This document shows positions 23,369-34,067 of a stretch of 64,000 bases of DNA, piece by piece. Each line of letters starts with the position of its first letter. The stretch's first letter is position 1. The notes beneath the pieces were generated by a model. It was not told the origin of the DNA. It ran no database searches and was given only the letters and a program-made list of their open reading frames with translations. The position numbers and the translations under genes are program-made. This DNA is from Lotus japonicus. Taxonomy: Eukaryota; Streptophyta; Magnoliopsida; Fabales; Fabaceae. The stretch lies in NCBI RefSeq assembly GCF_012489685.1, contig NC_080044.1, positions 55,295,507 to 55,359,506 on the forward strand, written 5' to 3'.

Positions 23369-24134
23369 ATGCCTCCAAGAGCTATCTGTCCACACATGTG
23401 CTATGATCCAGAGGACTTTTCTCTTTGGAAACTTCCTGCTGCTGATTTGATCACACTTTCATCACTGGATGCAATCAACACTGCTGCCTATGGCCATATT
23501 TACCCGGAAATTGTACAGGAATTTTGGGGGACCGCAAAATTGACTGAAACTGATGGACTGTTAGGGGAGTTTTTTTGACTATGTCCTTAACTACAACATG
23601 AAGACAATATCAGAAGTGTTAGGGGTTCGAAGTGAAGGAGTACAATACAAAAGAGGGTGGAGGGTTGAGTCTGATGATGATGATATCAGAAGCACTGTTT
23701 TTCAAGATGGTAAACTCTCTGCCTCTGAAGCCACGAAGGCAACCAATCTGACACAGGCTGCAAAATTGATTCATGTGTTGATCACACATGTGTACTGCCC
23801 GAGGCTCAACTTCCATGACTACGTATATGACAAGGACATTTTCATAATGTACCATATGCTGAAGGGTGTCCGAATAGATCTTGTGCACTTAGTTTATGAT
23901 CACCTTATAAGTGTGTATGCCAACACTGGACATGCAATTCCATACGGCTATCTCATCACAAGGTCTCTGAATGCAATGATGTCTCACCCCTTCCCAGGTT
24001 GGAGCCACTTCAATCCCCTGAGAACTGAGGTTATGAACAAGGATATCTTTCTGTGGAACGGTATCACAGTTCCTGATGATGACAATGAAGATGATGAAGA
24101 TGCTGGTATGGATTCAGAGGATGGGGACGAGTAG
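23369..24134 (+). pseudogene. Plant transposon-associated domain protein, copy 1, with one frameshift
   Basis: Homologous throughout to the intact gene at 30927-31922; both resemble the plant-specific 'putative plant transposon protein' family common in legume genomes. Shared anchors are INTAAY..IYPEIVQEFWG, DDDIRSTVF, THVYCPRL..HDYV.D.DIFIMYHML and AIPYGYLIT. The C-terminus is acidic. The frame breaks at about 23571-23577, where a 7-T run gives TTTTTTTGA. With 6 Ts the frame would run on through DYVLNYNMKTISEVLG, in line with DYDLSFDIDRISDLLQ of copy 2. The start at 23369 follows an acceptor (TTTGCAG, 23335-23341), so a 5' UTR intron probably spans 22.5-23.3 kb. Either a young pseudogene or a homopolymer read error; the molecular role is unknown. 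Confidence 0.72.
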
Positions 24135-25780
24135 GGTTGATGCTGATCTGTTCTGTTGTTGTTTTTAGTATAATTTTAAATTCTGGTCTGTAACTTAACA
24201 AGTGTTTGGACAAATTTATGTTTCATTTTCCTCTGGTGAGGCAATAGTCAACCAGATGGAAGCTAGCATTGCATGCCCTCAACAATGGTTTTATGTTAGG
24301 TTTCAATTTATGATTCTGTTTTGTGTGCTAAATTGCTTAATCATTTTGACTATGGTTTTATGATTTTACTTTCATTATAAGTGGTGGTTGTGGTTGTTAT
24401 AAATTGATTTTTGCAGATAGTGATTGGGTACTTGGAACTTGGAAGCAAAGTTACAGTTGGCTAAATTGATTTGATGATTTTTCCCAGTTTGATTATATGT
24501 ACTTATTTTTTTTTTAAATATAAACTACATACTTAGTTTATTAAATTAAAACGGGTCTAAAAGAAACATACTTAAGTACTGGTTCGTTGGTTGTTCTGTT
24601 TAGTTATCCCTATATCCATCCTTGCCTGGGTTCGATTCCATGTTTCTTTTTTTTTTCTTTTTTATGACAAAAAAAAAGAAAAAAAGCTTTGGACATCAGG
24701 ACATGAGTTGAACCCAAGACTGTATAGTGTATAGATTTGGGTTACAAGAGTTTCCATTGAACTATAATATCCTATTCTATAATATACGTTTTACTATATT
24801 TATAAATGAACCATAACATGAGCATTCATATACGTTCTACACTGGTTCAGTGGTTGGGAAGAACGCATATGTTGTTAAGGGCTAAGGTTCGAATCTAGCC
24901 TCAATCCTTTTTTACATTCTTTTCATTTTTAACAGCTAGCCTTAGTTAACTTGCACAAATATTAAAACTTATAGGGTTCCAAACTTATAAAAGGAAGTTA
25001 TTTAAAGGTAAAATATATATCCATAAACCAAAAATTGAAAAGAAAAAGTAAATTTTCAAGATTATTAACCTAAATTATAATAAATTTTCAACAACAATAT
25101 TATCTGAACTATTTTTTTTATAGTTTATATATTGCAATCTTCTTTTAGATCCCTCAAATTTTTTCTTCAAGTTCCGCCAGTGATGGTGAGACATTTTTAA
25201 TTCATTACAAGGTAGAAAAATAAAATATGATTAATATTATTAAAAAAAGGTTCAGTTAGGATTTGAACCTTCTACCTTAAACTACAAACAAAATCACTTG
25301 GCCACTTAGACAACGCATGATCATTGTCTTCTTCCTCAACAGAATTCAATATAATAAATATTAATTGTTACACGGTGTTGTAACACACAATTCATCAAGG
25401 TCCTCCACTTCGCGGCTCACAAACAATGACTGCATCTCCGTTTCCTTCCTTCAATAGAAATCCTACCTAAATAGACCCTAATAAATGTGTCACCATCCAA
25501 AAAGGAAAAAGTTGCACTTTGTTCAAAGGCTGCGAATTAAATCCCACACCCACGTCTGTTCTGCAAGCCCTAGGGTTCGATGCCTAAATGACTCTCTTCC
25601 TTCTTCCTTCTTTCCAGACGCATGCAATGTAGTGGTGTCGATTATTCTCTTCAACACATTCCTAATGGGCATCACATATCCAAAGAGATATAAAATGCTG
25701 ATTTTAGGGTTTCGTTTGAAACTTTTTTTCCCCAAATTTCTCTCCTACCATCAAACCTCGAACACCAATCTGAATGAGTC
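24135..25780. other. Spacer with tRNA-like modules and a hAT-type end
   Basis: No gene. There are tRNA-like pairs at about 24583-24635 (plus), 24700-24775 (minus), 24842-24895 (plus) and 25258-25312 (minus). At 25160-25178 the sequence TTCAAGTTCCGCCAGTG matches the right end of the hAT-type element at 39092-39620. The last 400 bases (25385-25780) are the presumed promoter and leader of the Ulp1-type gene and resemble the flank at 22200-22400. Confidence 0.55.
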
Positions 25781-28700
25781 ATGGCTCGCAAGGGAAAGAA
25801 CCCTCGACGAAATCATCTCAGAAAGCGTCCATGGGGAATTGACGACAGTCAATCCGTGTCCGGTCCTTTGTTCAGTCCTAGGGTTGAAAGAGCCCTTCTA
25901 GCCAATGCTGGCAAAAAGAAGAAGCCTCCGTCTTTAATAATACTATCCTCAAGGTATTTGTTATGTAATCGATAATGCGGTGCAAAAAAGGTTTATGATC
26001 TGATTAGTTTAGTTGTTCACATTTTTTGCAATACAAGTTCTGCTCAATGTTTTTTCAATTTAACATTTGAAATCCAAAAATTTTCAATGTTTTAATGTTT
26101 ACAAGAAACCCACCTCACCAAAATTGTCTTTTATTTCCAGTAACCAAGAAACCGAGCTCCATACCAAACAAGTAGATGTATTATGCGATGAGTCTCCTAC
26201 CATGAAAGACTGTCAAGAGAAGGATGCCAATGTGAATCAAGAAGATAAGGTCGAACAAGTTGCCTTTTTTGATTCCGTTTCTTTTGTTTATTGTTATCAC
26301 GATACCATGTTTTGTTCAGTACAAAACAATAATTTTGTTTTTCTTCATGTCTTAATTCACAGTTCTCTGCTTTAGATGAAAAATTGGAAAAGGTTATTCT
26401 AGCAGTAGGCATGCTTAGCCAGGCCCTTCATAGCCCTCAACAATATACTCAGTTGGCTTCATCATCTTCGTTGCCCCTTTGTGTTACTTCACCAAACAAT
26501 TGCACAGTGTCTGAAAAAATGATTGCTACTGAAACGATCCTGAAAAAGTTTATGCAACCTGATGAAGAAGCTCCGAATGACAATGAAGAACGTGTAAGGG
26601 CCAAGGCAAAGGGATTGGTGAAGAAGCTTTTTAACCGACCTGCAATGGATGAAGACAATAACTTTGTACCTGGACATCGACCTATAGTATGCACCCCTCC
26701 TGCATCACCATTCTCGGTTCCGGATGTAAGTATTAATTCATCTGAATACTGTCATGAATTGATACATTTAAATTTTGCCTGATGAAGAATCTTTAGGTCC
26801 CTGCAATGAGATGTTTCCTTTTGCATTTCTACGATATATTGTGTGCTTAGCTTACATATCTTTTATAGCTTTAATTCAACAACACAACATTAGTTTCCCT
26901 AAACCCTAAAATGACAGTCATAGTAAGTCCTCTATAACCTTTCCAAATATTTATGGAGATTAAATTAAGGAATTTTAAAAATAACTCAAATTGGCTGATT
27001 GATTATGAGGTTTCTTAAAACTTAATTTTTAATTTTCCAGTGATCAAAAACCAATATGCTCTTGAAGCACTACTGGTAGAAATAATTAAGATACTATGAT
27101 GACAAAAATGAAATTAAAAGGATGAAGGGGAAAATCAATGATGATTAATGAATCTAGTTTGAAGTTTTAGGCTAGTTTGCATAAGTTAAGTTCTTTCAGG
27201 TTATGTCTTAGTTGCATGACTTTGTTGTCATTTTTATTGTGAAATATAATATTACTGCTTCATGTTACTGCTATATTTTGTTAGAGTCATTTTTTTTCTA
27301 ACCTGAACATTGTCATTAATTGATACACTTAAATCAGTTCATTAATTTACATTGTCATTCAACATTTTTTTATTAGTGGCTGCCTTCCATGTTTGGGAAT
27401 ACAAATGTGATGCATTTGAATCATCTTGAGGTTGCTGTTGCAAATTACATCTTCAACCCAAAACATAAAACAGGGGCTCCACTGTAAGTTTAATACTATG
27501 TGGTTTGTGGTTGTATTTAGACCAACAACATTTGCATGCCCTTAATTATAGACTTTATATTTTTTCAAGGGAAGAAGAGATTGTGAAACTTGAATGCAGG
27601 GATGCTTATGCCCTTCGAAAGGATATGTTATGTCTTCAACCAAGAGAGAAGCTTCAGGATGAGGTGAGTTATAATCTAAAGATTATAAATGGTGATAAAT
27701 TAGTTTAATCTGATTATATAGTTTGTCCAGATACTGACCTTACATGCCAACATACTTACACTGAAAGAGCGAGCAATGACCTTCTACCCATCTATATGGT
27801 TCATGCCTACTGCATTTGCCGTGAGTTTTTTTCATATATATGAAGAACCGATATTAGGTTTTGTTTATAGTGATTCATAACTAAAATTTGACATATTATT
27901 TGCACTGTTATCATGTCAGCAATTTGTCCAGTCCTGGACCGTAGAATCAGCTGACATGATCGAGTTTTACCAGAAGGATTTTATGGGAAAAATCAACTAT
28001 GTTACCAAGGTACAATGATGCTGTATGAAATTAATTAACAAAAATATCCATTACATGTAGTCTCAATGTTTGTTTTACTCTTGTAGATATACATTCCTAT
28101 GAATGACATTGGCTGCCACTGGTATTTACTTGTTGTTGACTTTGTCAACAAGAACTTGGTGCTGCTTGACTCCTGCCCAGATCCACACAGGCTTGATTTT
28201 AGAGTGTTGGACATAAAGTACATGGTTAGTAAATAACTATCAACTACATTGTATTAGATACCAACATATTGTTTATATATTTACCTCTTTATATCACTCA
28301 ATCATTGTCTCAGGCTCTTTTTATCGAAAGAATGTTAATGGATCAATCATTCTATGCAATGGGAATGGCAAGGCCTAAGGTATCGGAATTTAAGATTGTT
28401 ATTCCAGAAGGGTTGAGCATGCAGAAGGATAAAACGTAAGTTAGATTTCAAGTGCTCCATCTCTGATTAAAAATGTTTACTTAGCTATAAAACTAACTTC
28501 TTGTTGTGCCTGTAGGAATGATTGTGGAATCTTTGTGGCTAAATGGATGTCACACCATGGATTCATTCACTACAAGATTGAGGTAAATAAGAATTTCATA
28601 TTTAAATATTTTATAAATTACTTGCTTCAAATTTTTAATTATTTATCGGTATTTACGCAGGTTGATGAAGGTTCCAGGTTGAGGCTAGCTCTGGACTTGA

Positions 28701-28795
28701 CAATGAATCAATTTAACAACAAGTATGATGTCCTTACCAAAAAAGCTTTGACCTGCATGGACATATGCAAGGATGCAGCTGTGTCAACAACTTGA
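25781..28795 (+). CDS. Ulp1-type (C48 family) cysteine protease-like protein, 11 exons
   Basis: Ulp1-type proteases cut SUMO or related ubiquitin-like tags; many plant copies sit in or come from transposons. Exons: 25781-25953, 26141-26249, 26363-26725, 27377-27483, 27570-27663, 27731-27820, 27920-28009, 28087-28224, 28314-28435, 28516-28582 and 28661-28795. All borders are GT-AG, phases match and the product is 495 residues with no lesion. The first about 60 residues are very basic (MARKGKNPRRN). Residues 95-215 form a low-conservation linker. The catalytic domain is C-terminal: His353 (GCHWYLLVVD), Asp370 (VLLDSC) and Cys432 (TNDCGIFVAKWM). Gln425 is the likely oxyanion residue, one place further from the Cys than in the usual Q.N..DCG pattern. 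Flanked by two copies of a transposon-associated gene. Substrate and activity are unknown; intact exons argue for a functional gene. Confidence 0.85.
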
Positions 28796-29668
28796 GATTT
28801 TTCATTACTTTATGGGCACCTACTTTCTGACATTTAACTGCTTGATCGTGTGTTGAATCTTGTCCTGTTTCTGTTCTTGATCATTTTCGACTTTTTATCC
28901 CGGTTATTCTGTTTGGACAACTAAATATTGTGACTGCTGGTGGTTAAATGACTATAATTTTGCTATGTAGTCTTTTTATATCTACTATTTCCTGTGAATG
29001 GTTGAACTAAATATTGCTATGCGTTATTGTCACTCTTTCATTCATTTTAGAAAAAAAAATTTGAGTATCAAAATGTTTTCAAAGGAATTTAGGTGTCAGG
29101 TTATATTACTATTTCAGTCACAAAAAAAACCTGTACTGTATCAAATAATTTTCCTGAAGCATTCATCATATAGTTCGCAAAATTAATTTTTTCCTCAAAA
29201 TTTTCCCTTATTTTTTCCAAACATTTGATATTTCAAGTATGAAAATACAATGTTAGCGTATAATTTTTCTATAACGTATTTCCTTATAAATTTTCCATAT
29301 ATTTTCCACATTAACAATTGATATATCAATTATATTGTTGCATCAATTTTAATTTTAGCGTTTTATTTTACTATCAAGTATTTCCTCATAATTTTTCCAT
29401 ATATTTTTCACATTACTAATTGATAGGAAAATTTGTCTGATTAAAATTTATGAGGAAACGCCAAAATAAAACTTTAGCGTTTGAAATTAAAATTTTAGCG
29501 TTTACTACTTTTCCTATTGAATATTTCCCCAAAATATTCCGTTTATTTCTCAAATTAACAATTGATTTATTATTAATTATGCAGTTCAAATTTTAGCATA
29601 AATTAATTGACTTTTAGCATAAAATTTTTGCATAATTAAATTTTTAAAACAAAACAAGCATACATTAC
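28796..29668. other. AT-rich spacer with three diverged repeats
   Basis: No gene. Between about 29225 and 29640 a phrase of the type TATTTCCTxATAAxTTTTCC, then CCATATATTTTxCACATTA, occurs three times at growing divergence, with TTTTAGCGTTT linkers. It might be an old tandem repeat. Confidence 0.45.
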
Positions 29669-29941
29669 TTTTTTTTGGCTAAAATGCACTTTTGGCCCTT
29701 GATGTTTCAAGTTTGTGCAAATTCTGCCCCTACTCTATTTTTGTCGATGTTTCTACCCCTCATGTTTTCAAACAGTGCATCGTCTACCCCTCATGTTTTC
29801 AAACAGTACATCGTCTACCCCTCAGGGGTAGACGATGTACTGTTTGAAAACATGAGGGGTAGAAACATCGACAAAAATAGATAGGGGCAGAATTTGCACA
29901 AACTTGAAACATCAGGGGCCAAAAATGCTTTTTAGCCCTTT
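29669..29941. mobile_element. Foldback MITE, nearly perfect hairpin
   Basis: Two arms of about 115-145 bases (GGCTAAAATGCACTTTTGGC left, GGGGCCAAAAATGC right) pair almost perfectly, meeting at CTACCCCT/AGGGGTAG at about 29822. The left arm contains an extra direct duplication of about 32 bases (CATCGTCTACCCCTCATG) that the right arm lacks. No coding capacity; the frames across it mirror the palindrome. Confidence 0.85.
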
Positions 29942-30344
29942 TTTTTCTAACTAAATTAATTAATAAAAAATGAAAGCGATTATTTTATTATTTTTCCAAA
30001 CATGCTTATTTTTTATTTTATGAAAATCAAAAAATATTATTCTCCTCACTAACAAAATACACACACTCACAAATTGGTCCTCTGGTATTGGGAAATCAAA
30101 AACAAAACCTAGCCCCTTTCTTCCCAAAACGCATCAGCCACCCTAATCATCACTGCATTGGAAACCATCAAGGTATTCAATTTTCTCTTAAGCACTCTGC
30201 CAAATGGCTGCTGACACGAGAATTGAAACCATACTCGAGCATCTCAACCGGTGCAATATCAACACACGATGCCTTACCCCTTGAATATATGAAGATATTT
30301 CCACAACCACTGCAAAGGTTTTTCGACACCTGCGGAATTTCAAG

Positions 30345-30920
30345 GTACACACCATTTTTTTCCATTTTTTTTCTCAAATTAGAAGTTAGGGTTTTAATTT
30401 TCTTCATCTATCATCATGTCGATTGCTTTCTTTGTGGTTTCGGTTAGAATCTTGTAAGCGTTTTGTCAATTACTCAATTTAGAAATTAGGGCTTTATTTC
30501 TCGTTCTCTATCATGAAGTATAATGCTTTATGTGTGATTTGGATTACAAACGATTATGGGTATTGTCAATTGTTCTTATACTCTATTTATAATAGATTAG
30601 GGCTATAATCTTCAAAACTGCTTCATCTTCGAGTTCAACCTGTTTGATGTTTTATGAGTTTGGTGGTTTCGTTTATTTAACATTGTTATTATTAACATGT
30701 TTGAGTAGTTTGTAATGAGGAAACCTGTTTTATGTGTGTTATATTCACAAAAACCAGTATATGTATGTTTTTCAATGTTTACCCCTTTTCAGAGTTTTTT
30801 TCCCAAATAAATCATAATTGCTTCCTATTAATGCTTCTAATATATGAATTTAGATGGCGGTTTTTTGTGAATTATCTACATTTTCTGATCCCTTGTAAAT
30901 TCTCACATTTCTGATTCCAG
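30345..30920 (+). promoter_or_regulatory. 5' UTR intron before the copy 2 transposon-domain gene
   Basis: Donor TTTCAAG|GTACAC at 30345 and acceptor TGATTCCAG at 30920, six bases before the ATG at 30927. The upstream leader exon contains a short upstream ORF beginning ATGGCTGCTGACACGAG (about 30202). Copy 1 and the GRF gene show the same arrangement. Confidence 0.5.
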
Positions 30921-30926
30921 GCTCAA

Positions 30927-31661
30927 ATGGCAAATAGACCCATCTGCAAGCCATATTTTATTGACACTCATGACTTATTGGAGTGGAACATACCAGGCGC
31001 CAAACGTATTCATTCTAGTTCGCTTATGCACATAAATTATGCTGCTGCTGAGGAAACCATCTTTCCAGAGCTTGTGAGAGAATTCTGGGGCGGTGCCCGG
31101 TTCGATGAAACAGGTACTTTGAAAGGGCAGGTTCTGGACTATGATTTGTCATTTGACATTGACAGAATCTCCGATCTTCTTCAAATCCCAACTGGAGGGG
31201 AAATATATGATAAGGACTGGAAACGTGGGAAGGACATGGATGATATTCGCCAAACTGTGTATGGCGCGCAGGAAATCTCCAATGCAAATGCCACCCGCGT
31301 CATATATCTGACCCCTGCTGCCAGCCTTGTTTTCCTTATGGCTGTCAACGTCTTCTGTCCAAGGGTATCTCAACATAACTATATCACAGATCTGGATGTG
31401 TTCATCATTTATCACATCTTGAAGAAAATTAAGTTAGACCCTGTTAATCTCGTCCACCAACATTTAAGGCGTGTCCAAGCAAATAACTCCATGGGCATTC
31501 CTTATGGATTTTTGATAACTCTATACCTGCGGTATATGGAACCGATGCGCTTTGCTGGGTGGAACCAATTTGCTCTACAAGAAGCACGGCAGATGTCATC
31601 TGCCTTTCTTGAATGCAGAGGTGTTGGCACTGAGGAGCGCCCAGAGTCTGAAAGGGATGCA

Positions 31662-31700
<39 letters not shown>

Positions 31701-31922
31701 GCATTGGATGCTGCTGCTGCACATGCTGAAGATGATCATGATGGTGCTGGAGATGCTGAAGATGAACATGTTGATCCAGATGATAACAGTAGGGACAGTG
31801 AAAGCACATCCAGCGTTGTTAATTTATCTGACACTACTTCAACCTCTGGTAGTCCTTCTTCATGTCTCAGTACAAGGAAGAGGAAGAGAATTTTTCCTGG
31901 ATCACCTTCTCAACCAAATTAA
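30927..31922 (+). CDS. Plant transposon-associated domain protein, copy 2 (intact)
   Basis: A single coding exon of 331 codons. The N-terminal about 230 residues match copy 1 (23369-24134): INYAAAEETIFPELVREFWGG (residues about 36-56), DDIRQTVYG, VNVFCPRV..HNYI.DLDVFIIYHIL and GIPYGFLIT. An acidic tail follows with 12 consecutive Asp (about residues 246-257), Ala/Asp/Glu-rich sequence and a Ser/Thr-rich segment, ending in a basic patch (TRKRKR) that could be a nuclear signal. I recognise the domain type (plant transposon-associated protein) but know no biochemical function. The start is fixed by the intron acceptor six bases upstream. No lesion. Confidence 0.75.
31662..31697 (+). repeat. (GAT)12 microsatellite in coding sequence
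   Basis: Twelve GAT units encode the poly-Asp run of the copy 2 protein. In-frame length changes here would be tolerated, so this site is likely to vary between individuals. Confidence 0.95.
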
Positions 31923-32607
31923 GTTTATTTCTGTTGTTATCATTATGACTATGACAATTTTATGGCTAATTATGCCATGGTTTGTAATTTTTGGGCATTG
32001 ATGACAATCTTTTTGGGCCTTTATGACTAATTTCGGTTTGATTTGCATTTTGTTAAGATTGGAAAATGTTTTAATGGCTGATTTTACATCTTTAAGTTCT
32101 TTACTTGTGAAATGCTTATCCTTATTGATATGTATGGGGTCATACAGATACAACTCACCACATGCTATTGTCCTATAAAAACAGAGCAAAGGTTAGGATT
32201 TTTTTGAAGTTTTTGGGTAGACTCGCTCACTCATAGACATAGGAAATGGGCCTGGCCCAAGTTCTTTTTTTTCGGTTTAGTTTTCATTCCACTTCATTTC
32301 ACTGCATCCAGGTTTTCTGTTTAAGATTCAAGATTAACCGTGGAGATAAGATAAATCTTTTTCCATGAAGCTTGTGAAAAATTTTACCATGTTTTCATTC
32401 ATTGCTGAAGATGAATAACCTTTCCATGAAGTTTCATTTACATCTAGGGCTAACAATGATAAACATATAACTTTAGCAATGTACTTATAACCACAAAAAT
32501 GTACTTAACTTATAACCACCAAAATGTACTTAAGCACCAAAATGCTAAAATTTAGCATAATCCACACTTAGTCTAATACAAGAATTCGAAGACAATAAAC
32601 ACAACAA
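31923..32607. other. Spacer between convergent genes
   Basis: Holds the 3' ends of copy 2 and of the minus-strand GRF gene. At about 32470-32545 a short phrase (AATGTACTTA with ATAACCACxAAA) is repeated three times. No gene is seen. Confidence 0.4.
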
Positions 32608-33109
32608 TTACAACTTCAAAATTACAAGCAATAACGTAATTAGGACCACCACAAGAATTCCAAAAACTACGGTCAACAACATTTGGTCCCTGGACTTCAT
32701 TCCATCCACCAGTTTTTTAATTTTGGCATCTTCATTCTCATGGCCACTATTCTCTTCTTCTTCAGCTACTGGATTAACAAAACATGTACTCGCTTGATTC
32801 CTTGGTTGTCTACTAGTTCGTTGTTGGATGCGTCGAGGAGGATCAACCCAGACAAAATAGTCACACTTCTGTAAAAATGAAGAAAGAAAAGAAAAAATAT
32901 GTGATTCAAACAACTTGAATCAAGAATTCGTGTTAGCAACCAGAAACGATGATTACCATTGCAGGACAATTATAGAAACGACGTCCATAGTTAAATTCTG
33001 TCCAGGATGTCCTAAACGAAGCTAACAGACCACATTTGCATAACCTTTCATAATCAACATGACTACAAGATCCTGGGGAGCTATGTGATTGGGATGTCAT
33101 GATCTTCAT
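32608..33109 (-). CDS. GRF-type zinc-finger protein with a C-terminal membrane anchor
   Basis: GRF zinc fingers bind nucleic acid in several repair and nuclease proteins; in plants many small GRF proteins occur in transposon-rich regions. Two exons join in phase 0: 33109-32957 and 32868-32608 (acceptor TTTTTACAG), giving 137 residues. The finger spans the junction: CKCGLLASFRTSWTEFNYGR, then FYNCPAM (exon 1), then KCDYFVWVDP (exon 2), matching C.CG..T..N.GR.F..C..C.FF.W.D. A Glu-rich linker and a short charged helix follow. The last about 24 residues (LLTVVFGILVVVLITLLL) form one strong transmembrane segment, so it looks tail-anchored. The start is the first ATG after an inferred 5' UTR intron acceptor at about 33120. 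No lesion is seen. Function is unknown. Confidence 0.78.
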
Positions 33110-33119
33110 GTAACACCTA

Positions 33120-33775
33120 CTAAAAATAGGATACCACACATAAGTTATAGCATGCCAATAATATGCATTTTCAGATTAAAATTTTAGAATTTAAAAATCC
33201 AAAACACCCAATTCGATAAATTATAAACCCTAATTTCCCAATTTCGCAAATCTGGGTACAATCAGCCCCAATTTGTACGCATTCGACAAATCATGACTTA
33301 TGCTTTACCAATAACGATCCAATTCAACCCTACCGTCTCTAATTTTTCATCTCAACAAATTAGGGTTCCATTAAATCCTAAATGTTCCCCAATTGACAAA
33401 TTGGGGTTTCGGATAACAGTAAAATCAACCCCAATTTATACGCATTGGACAAATCGTGACTTATGCTTTACCAATAACGATCCAATTCAACCCTACCATT
33501 TCTAATTTGTCATCTAAAAAAATTAGGGTTCCAATAAATCCCAAATGTTCCCCAACCGACAAATTAGGGTTTCGGATAACAGTAAAATTAGGGTTCAAAT
33601 GTCTCTAAAAATGACAATCAACACCAACATAATATGGAAGCTACTACTAATCAAATTAATCGTTAATTTAGGGGAGCTAGATCCAAAATTTTCAAACGGA
33701 GACGAACGAGACATCTCACATATACTAACTGACAACACTCAAACTGTCTAACAAAGAAAACAAAAGTAATCTTAC
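33120..33775 (-). promoter_or_regulatory. Inferred 5' UTR intron of the GRF gene
   Basis: On the minus strand a strong donor (GTTAAG|GTAAGATTAC) is at 33775 and an acceptor (CTATTTTTAG) at about 33120-33121. The leader exon would run upstream from 33776 to about 33890. The intron contains the 163-bp tandem repeat. Confidence 0.45.
33266..33591. repeat. 163-bp tandem duplication
   Basis: Two head-to-tail copies (33266-33428; 33429-33591), each with TTATGCTTTACCAATAACG, CAATTCAACCCTACC and GGTTTCGGATAACAGTAAAA. Identity is about 90 percent by eye. A further partial unit may flank it. Confidence 0.88.
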
Positions 33776-34067
33776 CTTAACTCAGCGAACGAATGAGGAG
33801 GAAATAAGATGAAGAAGCGAACAGAAGTGGAGGATCGAGTCAGCTCGCTAATGGTTCACAGCCATGCTCATCTTCTCCGTCCTCGCGAGTTGATTCCAGA
33901 AGCAAATGGTGAAAATGTTTTTAACTAAGGCAACCTCAATTTTACTAGGGTCATGTATTAAATAGTAAAATAAAATTGGGGCTATTTCACAATTAATGAA
34001 AGTATAAGGATATATTAAAACACTATGTAAGTTCAGATCATGTGCTTAAATACTAGTGGTCAGTCAA

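Noticed and set aside
31444..31809. His-rich minus-strand frame opposite the transposon-domain gene
   Set aside because: Mirror of the GAT repeat and acidic tail of the real gene on the plus strand.
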